DNA of 64,000 nucleotides from Hymenolepis diminuta (Eukaryota > Platyhelminthes > Cestoda > Cyclophyllidea > Hymenolepididae): assembly GCA_900708905.1 (NCBI GenBank), contig CAADRB010000006.1, forward strand, positions 3,104,094-3,168,093, written 5' to 3'. The notes under the pieces are model-generated. The model was not told the origin of the DNA, searched no databases, and saw only the letters and a list, made by a program, of their open reading frames with translations. Both the position numbers and the translations under genes were made by a program. Each line of letters opens with the position of its first letter. The first letter of the stretch is position 1. Shown in pieces: positions 58,101 through 64,000 of the stretch.

Positions 58101-60390
58101 TCGTGAATAATCTCATGCACGAGCCTAAAAGTCTAATCATTACATTTGAACGGGACACTACAAAATGAACTAAATTAATTATAGGAATTTGGAGAGACAG
58201 ATTCAAGAAAACTTTGCCGTTTCAGGCCACATTAGGATCGTTTTCTGTTTCTCTCATTTAAATGCCTTGGTGTGATTAAAACCCCCTAAAGATTTTGCCT
58301 TGCACTGAACGATAGTAACAGCAAAATGCATAAAATAAGCGTAGATCAAAGGTTTTTATTTCTGTGGAATGTGTAGAGTCCACGGTTAAAAAATATACAA
58401 CTATCTTTCTATGTCGGATATTTTTCAGTTTAACCGTCTGCGACCTTCAAAGTCGTTGCGGATCATTGTATTTGTGAAATAGTCATCCCACCCCTTTCTC
58501 ATTGCAAACACTCACATACGACGGGTAGTCTTGAACTTCACTCACTTTGCTTAACTTCTCTTGAGATAGAGTTTTACACTTTTAGAGATGAAAGTCAAAT
58601 TTGTTGGCAATTTAGCCAATAATAGGTCGGTTAAACCAAATATTTCTACGCTTTGCCTTAACCTGAGTTGAAACTAAGCAGTAAGGATTAACTAGTTGGG
58701 AAACTTCAGTACAGCGGTCTTTGAGAAAGCTGTAGTTAACCGTCTAAAATATAAAGAGTTGGCCAGATACATTGTTTGGGAAATTATTCTAAGAATAAAA
58801 AAATCATACTATCTTTCCATCTGTACCAGTTTCTCATCTTGCGCTTTTTTATTTTCTTCTTCAGTAGTTGAGCCATGACAAAAATCCAAGTAGGAGGCGA
58901 ACTGATTAACAAATGGTTAATTACAAGATTGAAACTCGTGACTTTCTTGACTTCTTTTTAATGGGTCCGAGTGCCGTCTGGTCGTTTTACTGAGTATTAA
59001 TAAATGATAAATGTTCTGCTGTGACAGTCTACCGTCTAAACGCTCTAAAGTTTCATTTTTCTCATAAAACTAGACTCTCAGTTGGCTGTCTATCCAGCCA
59101 TAGAAGTTATAAATATACCAAAACTAGGGGGAGGAGAAACAATTCAAGACAAACACTTCTCTTTGTTCAAAAAATGATCAATCATTCCCTCCTTCCGACC
59201 ACGAATAATAGGAGACACAATTCTCGTCTCGTCCAATTTGTCATTATAAAGTTGGGTGACAGACGCTACACAAAGGGGACAGTCACATTCCAAGGCATGT
59301 GACTTCAAACTTACCCTAGTCAAGTCCTTCTTATTCTCTCGACCCGCTCTTCCACCACATTTTGACACCTTCTCGGCACAGCAACAGACATCTTCAAAAC
59401 TGAAGAGACATCTTAACAAACATCGAGTACAACATCCCGCTTCTCTGAGTCGAATTCTTCGGGCCACCAAATGCGCTCGACGATTTTCTCTTGCTTCTTC
59501 TACTGAAATATGCACCTTTTCCCGAGGACATGTGCGCAGAATGTAAGCAAAGAGGAGACAAGGAATTATCAGGAAGAATGCTGTCATTGTTGTAATTATA
59601 GAGATCATCTAAACGGGGAGAAAGAGACTTAGCCATAAACTCTATTTATAACCTAATATTCTGACAGAACTGTATCTCACATTTATAAGTCGTTGTTTCC
59701 TCAAGAGTTCGGCATAATTCGGAGTAAAAGCGGAAGAGTTAACATTTGCACAATTGAACGCAGGACATTCGAACATTTGAAGTCGACTGGAATGCGAGTT
59801 TAAACCGATACAGAAGGGTGCAGCGGCAAGACCTAGGGGATTTCGACAGACTGAATAATTAGTAGGAAGGGGATCAAAAGCTTCAGAAGGGAGTAGGGAT
59901 GGGCTGAGATAGGTCAAAGGATCATGGATCGATTTGGATATGATGTAGTCAAGTTCGTTCCAGGGAAGACAAGATGGTGGTCCCGCGGTAGTACCTCGAT
60001 AATCAATACCTTTACCGGTGTAGCAGTCTATAAGAAATTAAATAAAGGTAACGAAATAGAATATTCTTACTAGCCGTCGAATCATTTGAAGTAGGAGACT
60101 TCACAAGGTCTATGAAATTTATTTCATGGCAGATGCCACCCCTACCGAGAAGAATTCGGTCATTTTGACGTGACTGGTCTGCAGTGGTTAAACGGGGAAG
60201 ACCGGCACATCCATCTTCTGGAAGGAAGTATGAAATGTTGGTGTTCAGTCCCAGAAGCTCCTTCCAGCCATCACCTTGGGGAAAAGTCTTAGTAGCTGAA
60301 GTTGGTCTGTAGTTCTGCAAGGCTGACACTAAATCACTTTGTCGAAACGATCCAGCGCATATAAGGGCGGTTATGAGAGCACAATGTTGC
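49193..60390 (-). CDS. ROR/MuSK-family receptor tyrosine kinase, 5' incomplete
   Basis: Cell-surface receptor, Wnt- or agrin-type signalling by family. Exons in coding order: 60390-60071, 60027-59681, 59608-59315, 54579-54179, 53019-52658, 50062-49771, 49697-49430, 49360-49193; phases agree and give about 816 residues. Modules: C-terminal part of a Frizzled-type Cys-rich domain (QHCALITALICAGSF...), a kringle (CYTGKGIDYRGTT...YSVCRNPLG...FECPAFNC), a transmembrane helix (TMTAFFLIIPCLLFAYIL), a Cys-rich juxtamembrane region, an acidic linker, then the kinase: VVVK lysine, QEAELL, HPNIVKIIG, EYMCDGDLNTFL, HRDLATRN, VRWQPLESILEG, DVWSFGIFLWEIFTLG and a normal C-lobe end. The combination FZ plus kringle plus this kinase is the ROR/MuSK pattern; ROR versus MuSK is not settled. 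Odd points: DFG is DFS, the glycine loop is LFKSAFGHV, and an acidic insert lies after the hinge. Missing 5' exons (signal peptide, Ig, FZ start) are to the right. Confidence 0.85.
52139..52200. repeat. (ATT)n simple repeat
   Basis: About ten ATT units followed by degenerate TTA/ATT sequence, in the intron between receptor exons 52658 and 50062. A shorter ATT run sits at about 51858-51873. Confidence 0.85.
53110..53460 (+). repeat. Interspersed repeat E, copy 1
   Basis: Begins near GATGTTTTGCTTCGGAATAA and runs through GTGTCTTGGGAGTAACGGCA, then ATAGATCATAGCAGTAGGAA and CTTACTTTAC. The same order is found inverted at 54670-54990, with roughly two thirds identity over about 320 bp by eye. It shows no coding potential and lies in a receptor intron. 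It could be a SINE or a MITE. Confidence 0.6.
53860..54020 (+). repeat. Interspersed repeat E, copy 2 (partial)
   Basis: TTATGTTTTGTTTCGGAATA, then ATCGATCCCCGCAGGTTGCC and TATGCGGGTGCACATCA, then CAGTCCGATGGCTC. This is the 5' part of repeat E only. Confidence 0.55.
54670..54990 (-). repeat. Interspersed repeat E, copy 3 (inverted)
   Basis: Read on the minus strand: CCCGCAGGTTGTCTCTAAGT, ATGCGGATGCATG, AGTCTCTTGGGATTAACTGC, ATAGATCAGAGCAGCAGAAA, CCTACTTTAC, in the same order as copy 1. Confidence 0.6.
55075..55550 (+). pseudogene. Degenerate coding-like sequence in a receptor intron
   Basis: The plus strand reads, with stops and at least one frame change, CKKACIKAKITLAEKLRVKS, FFWGKSATKLQLRKLRLRAV, IKSFLHFFPAKEQ and then FHDRNTLKLRISKYNEMYMR, FRKEDITV. 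Frames of 20-35 codons with normal protein composition succeed each other without gaps, which is unlike the flanking AT-rich intron. I do not recognise the protein; an old mobile element or processed pseudogene is likely. Confidence 0.35.
55551..59314. other. Long receptor intron, no exon seen
   Basis: Intron between the Cys-rich juxtamembrane exon and the exon at 54579. Both flanking exons are phase 0. Apart from the repeat E fragment I see no supported feature. Confidence 0.45.
57765..57960 (+). repeat. Interspersed repeat E, fragment 4
   Basis: Short blocks shared with repeat E: TCGCAGATATGCGGGTGCAT and, further on, TAGCAACATCT and GAGTCAACTG. The order differs from the other copies, so this may be rearranged or chance in part. 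Confidence 0.3.
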
Positions 60391-60764
60391 CTAGAAGAGA
60401 AACAAATGAAAATCGACGATCTAATCAATGGAACATTGGAAATTACTGCACAAATGCTTGAAAGGGCAGTATTTCGTGACTTTTTATGTCATTTTTTATC
60501 GCCTATATAGGACATAACAATCCGCATATTAAAAAAGCTAGTTCACAGTATAGTAGTCAGACCTTCAATATTTTAGGATCGATGCGCCCGATCCCCCAGA
60601 TGAGTTAGGCACAAAACCAATTTTATTATGACCTTGAATTATACAAACGGACCAATAATATAATACAAGATTAATAAGAAATATTTAATAAGATATTTTT
60701 CCCACATTAATATAATATTTCCACCTTGACAGTCCCCTTTTAAGCCGGGTCTTCTTTATAGAAC

Positions 60765-61345
60765 TTATTCAGGTTCTCTTGAAATACTTGGGTTTGATTT
60801 CATAGAGTGCTGTTCCAGCAAAAATTTTCCTCTCGTTAGTAATTCCATTGGAGATTTTCCGCCAAACATTCTATTTCTGCTCGTCCAAAAATTCAGGAGA
60901 AAATTTTTCAGCTTTTCTGTTATTGCTCCCTCTCCTTTTCGTTGAACTTTATCTTTCAATGTTTCTTGATTCCGGGTTTTCGCTCTGGACGCCTTGACAG
61001 TATCCAGCCTTCACTTTTGGTTGCGAAGGAGCGTCTTCATTCTCCGTTCGATTAATATCATGTTTTCACTTCTGTGCCTACAGCAGGATTCAGTACAAGA
61101 TGCTGTTTTTGTTTCTTCGAATTCTTCTAGTTCGATTAATCCTGTCTTTATTTGAGTAGTCTGAGGGATCTTTATCATTCGCTTCAGCAACTTCAATTAG
61201 ACCAAATTCAGGCTGAATTCTGCTGGAAGTCTTATTTACAGCCACATTTGAGGGATTTAGTGCTGAATTGCCCAAATCCCGCCATGTTTTACGTGAAATT
61301 AGGGTGATATCAGATGCTGCGTCCAGCTGCAGTTTGACCTCTCAA
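60765..61345 (-). mobile_element. Ty3/gypsy relic: protease then integrase C-terminus
   Basis: On the minus strand, about 61345-61190 reads VKLQLDAASDITLISRKTW followed by LGNSALNPS, the retropepsin pattern LQLDTGSD.T.IS...W with the catalytic DTG changed to DAA. After a degenerate stretch, 60959-60765 reads KVQRKGEGAITEKLKNFLLN and then FGGKSPMELL, the end of a gypsy integrase (E...FL..YR..P....GGKSPAELL). The RT, RNase H and most of the integrase are missing, so this is an internally deleted, dead copy. It lies beside or within the 5' part of the receptor gene and in the same orientation. Confidence 0.65.
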
Positions 61346-61769
61346 CGATTTATCTTTTACGTTCTACAACTTATCCCAGTTTCCAAAAATATTTGTTATT
61401 TTTCTCGCATTAATAGAATATTTTCGCCTTGACACAGTAACAGAATCAGGCCATATTTCTTCATGATACTGTATGGTTAGAGAAAAAAATGAAAAATAAT
61501 GTTTGGATTAAAAAGATTTACAGAATCACCCCGCCATACTTCCTGTTGACCAATTGGAAAAGTAAGGAGAAACATGTAGATATTCAACGATTGTTGATAC
61601 AGTTATTTTTGAACGTCTGGTATAACTCTCAAACTCTATTTAGGGAAAAATCTTTCCAACCCCAATATGGAAACCATTCACAGCATTTGACTTGGATAGA
61701 GGAAAGATAACTAGAGATTAACTCTCTAGTCAACTAGAATTAATCAAGGCGGTTGGTTGGTTACAGCAC

Positions 61770-61830
61770 CATTGAATGTGCATTGATGAGCATCGATCTG
61801 GTGAACTCCGACCTGGCAGGCGTTCATATA
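61770..61830 (+). repeat. Short dispersed repeat C, copy 3
   Basis: TTGAATGTGCATTGATGAG, then a spacer, then CTCCGACCTGGCAGGCGTT; compare 37630-37700 and 41740-41810. This is the weakest of the three. Confidence 0.3.
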
Positions 61831-64000
61831 AATCAAAGCACCATCGGATGTCTGTTAAACTAGTTCCCCACTATTGAACCTACTGAACAGGCATATTTAG
61901 AAACTCTTTTCTGTTAACTTGGGTAACTGAAACTAATAATTAAGTAGCACCGCAGTAGGCCCTTAACAATAGCAATTTACCATGGATATTTCAGTTATCA
62001 TTATTAAGCACCAAACAAATGTTGCAGCACACTTTCAGACACTTATCGATTTTCTTCTATCGGATTATGATTATTCATATGTGTGAAGTGATGAATCAAC
62101 CATGATGCGGCATGGTTCCCAGAAAAAGTCTAAAGCAGACAAATTAATCATTCTTAAAGGAGAGAGACTGGAAAATATACTTACCCCAAACGTTTTAATT
62201 ACTCCCATTAATATTCCCAAATTTTCAAATCCAAAAGAGCGACGCCATTTCAAGGACTGGGTTCTCACACAGAGTGTATCGAACGTCCCTTGAAATGATT
62301 CATTTTAAGACGCAAACAAGACACATTTACGCCTCAGTAAAAGTGTTCACAAAATTAGAACCCACCACCTCCAATGAAAATGCGTGTCTCAAGAAAAGAG
62401 ATCGCATGACTCTATTCACAACTCAATAAAACGAAGTAATTTATATCGATGCACAACATTGTAACCAGACTACCAGTCGCTTATGAAAGAGGAGACAAAC
62501 ATACTCAGATATTGCTGCAATCGTAAGCTTTATTGGAGGGTATGATCTTTCGGAGTGGCGCAGAGGAAAACTTGTAGGTAAGTTAGATATACTTATATTA
62601 AGACCCAACGATGCTCATTTGGTGATTAGGGTGATCGAGCGCCATTGGCTAATAACGATAAGAGAGGAATTTCATAATAAAACTTTCGCCATCACAGTCT
62701 ATAAGATGTCTCACCTCTACCGAAGATGTACAATGGAAAATGCGCCCAAATATAGCAGAATAAGTTCTTCAATCTGAATGGAGTAGTAAATGAGATAAAA
62801 TCTCGAATTTCATGCACCAAATTTCCCCAAGATTAAGATAAGTAAAGTAATCGATTTTCTATAGGAAATATCTACTACCTTCATAAGTAGACGATAGAGT
62901 ATATGATTTCTAGTGAGATTGAAAATTAGTCCAAACCATCTGAAAAAAATTAGCTGAAACTTGGAAGAAGGTTACTATACTCTAATGCTCAAAAATTAAA
63001 CCGCTAAATCCTTGTGATTTAAACCACTTCACAACAGGGAAATTCAATTATCTTAAGCAAGTGAATATTTTACAACGGTAAGCTTTTACAGGAAAGACGA
63101 CCATTCGGGATGACATGGTGGCAAGTTCCCTAAGGTAAAGGTAATGAGATCAATATTCGACTATGCAAATCTAGCCATTCTGCTCATTTTCCAACCACTG
63201 GGGCTACAGGATATCTTCTTATACCGAAAGATGAGTGGTAGAAGGTAAAAAAGAGCTCTGGAAATATTAATGCTACCTCACGAGAAATTAAAATAAACTG
63301 AACATTTATACATCACTAGAGAAGTATGGATATCATTAAAGGCTGTTCGTCGCAAATAAAGAGTTCTAAAAGAAATAGTTAACAGGTTATTTTGTGAAGT
63401 ACACCTCCACAGTAGGATTATTGAGACTCGAACCATCAAGCAATTTTTGTGGGGAAACAGAGTGTTGCTCTCATTATTCGGCGTAGCGGTTTACATACAC
63501 GTCTACGAAGCCAAGGAAGGCGTTGGCAACTCATTGGTGATGATTAGAGGGATGTCGGCGTATGACTTTTTGCATCGGAGTCTTCAGAATACCAAGGAAA
63601 GTTATGGAAAAACTTCTCTTCAACGGGCTCAAAATTCAATCAATTTGTTTGCAACCGTCAAGAAAAGGACTTAGTCTAAAAATGATACGCGGCAAAAAGA
63701 AAAGGGACTCCAGTTTATCTTCATCATCAGCTAAAATTTTTTGTTCACCTCAAGGAATTGATACAGACTATAACCTAAGAAAGAAAAACAAAGGAATAAT
63801 AAGAAAAAATAAAATATTTCGTTAATCTTAAAATTTCTTCTGTGAAATGAAATCTCTCAGAATTGCAGAAAGAAGCAAGGGCGTTCTTTAACAAATTCAA
63901 GTGCTAGGTTCCAGAAAGATGATTAGAAGATAATCAATAAATTTGAATTAAAAAGGTCTTAACTACCACTAACTGAAAGCCTAAAATCAAAAGCTGTCAT
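61831..64000. other. No gene supported; some open frames
   Basis: The missing 5' exons of the receptor may lie here or beyond. A minus-strand segment at about 62295-62185 has an acceptor-like start and a GTAAGT donor and contains LCVRTQSLKWRRSFGFENLG, but its phase (0) does not fit the next receptor exon (phase 2), so I do not include it. A plus-strand frame at 63420-63674 (LFGVAVYIHVYEAKEGVGNS...) is open for more than 75 codons without a recognised family. Confidence 0.35.

Noticed and set aside
62071..62295. Minus-strand segment with acceptor-like start and GTAAGT donor reading LCVRTQSLKWRRSFGFENLG, considered as an upstream Frizzled-domain exon of the receptor
   Set aside because: It ends in phase 0 while the next receptor exon (60390) needs phase 2, and its match to a Frizzled domain is not convincing.
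63420..63825. Overlapping plus-strand open frames near the right edge
   Set aside because: No recognised motif, no splice sites that fit a gene, and two overlapping frames compete; listed only as open frames.

Overview
The window looks like nuclear DNA from a flatworm, most likely a tapeworm. It is AT-rich and carries split genes with GT-AG introns (one as short as 29-35 nt), bilaterian housekeeping genes, a receptor tyrosine kinase with Frizzled and kringle extracellular modules, and decayed Ty3/gypsy relics, several of them resembling the CsRn1/Kabuki lineage known from flatworms. The phylum is an inference from these features. No rRNA, tRNA, CRISPR or prokaryotic operon structure was seen.

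Layout. 1-15 kb is a gene-poor repeat graveyard: Ty3/gypsy gag and protease remnants at 1-830 (minus) and 1140-1800, 10991-11640, 12830-13620 and 13630-13975 (plus), an LTR-like repeat near 3.1-3.5 kb, and one coding-like fragment near 7.6-8.1 kb. 15.4-18.8 kb (minus) is a SMYD4-like SET/MYND protein gene. 19.9-21.3 kb (plus) is the splicing factor PRPF18, divergent from SMYD4. 22.7-40.1 kb (minus) is a gene of about sixteen small exons that I assembled from splice-site phase; it encodes a serine-rich protein I do not recognise. Its introns hold a fold-back element, an LTR-like repeat, an (AT)12 run and a dead mariner transposon with clear terminal inverted repeats. 43.1-44.0 kb (plus) is LIPT2, the octanoyl transferase of lipoate synthesis, and 44.3-46.9 kb (minus) is eIF3b; the two converge tail to tail with about 240 bp between stop codons. 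49.2-60.4 kb (minus) is the 3' two thirds or more of a ROR/MuSK-family receptor tyrosine kinase (part of a Frizzled domain, kringle, transmembrane segment, cysteine-rich juxtamembrane region, kinase); its 5' exons were not found and may lie beyond the window. 60.8-61.4 kb (minus) is another Ty3/gypsy relic (protease plus integrase tail).

The genes do not form one pathway. They are independent housekeeping genes (splicing, translation initiation, lipoylation), a probable methyltransferase and a developmental receptor. The points most worth a second look are the receptor's DFS motif in place of DFG with a degenerate glycine loop and nine cytoplasmic cysteines, the unidentified serine-rich micro-exon gene, the competing splice donors inside the SMYD4 MYND finger, and several unclassified interspersed repeats. 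All exon boundaries were worked out by eye from reading frame, splice dinucleotides and phase, without transcript evidence.
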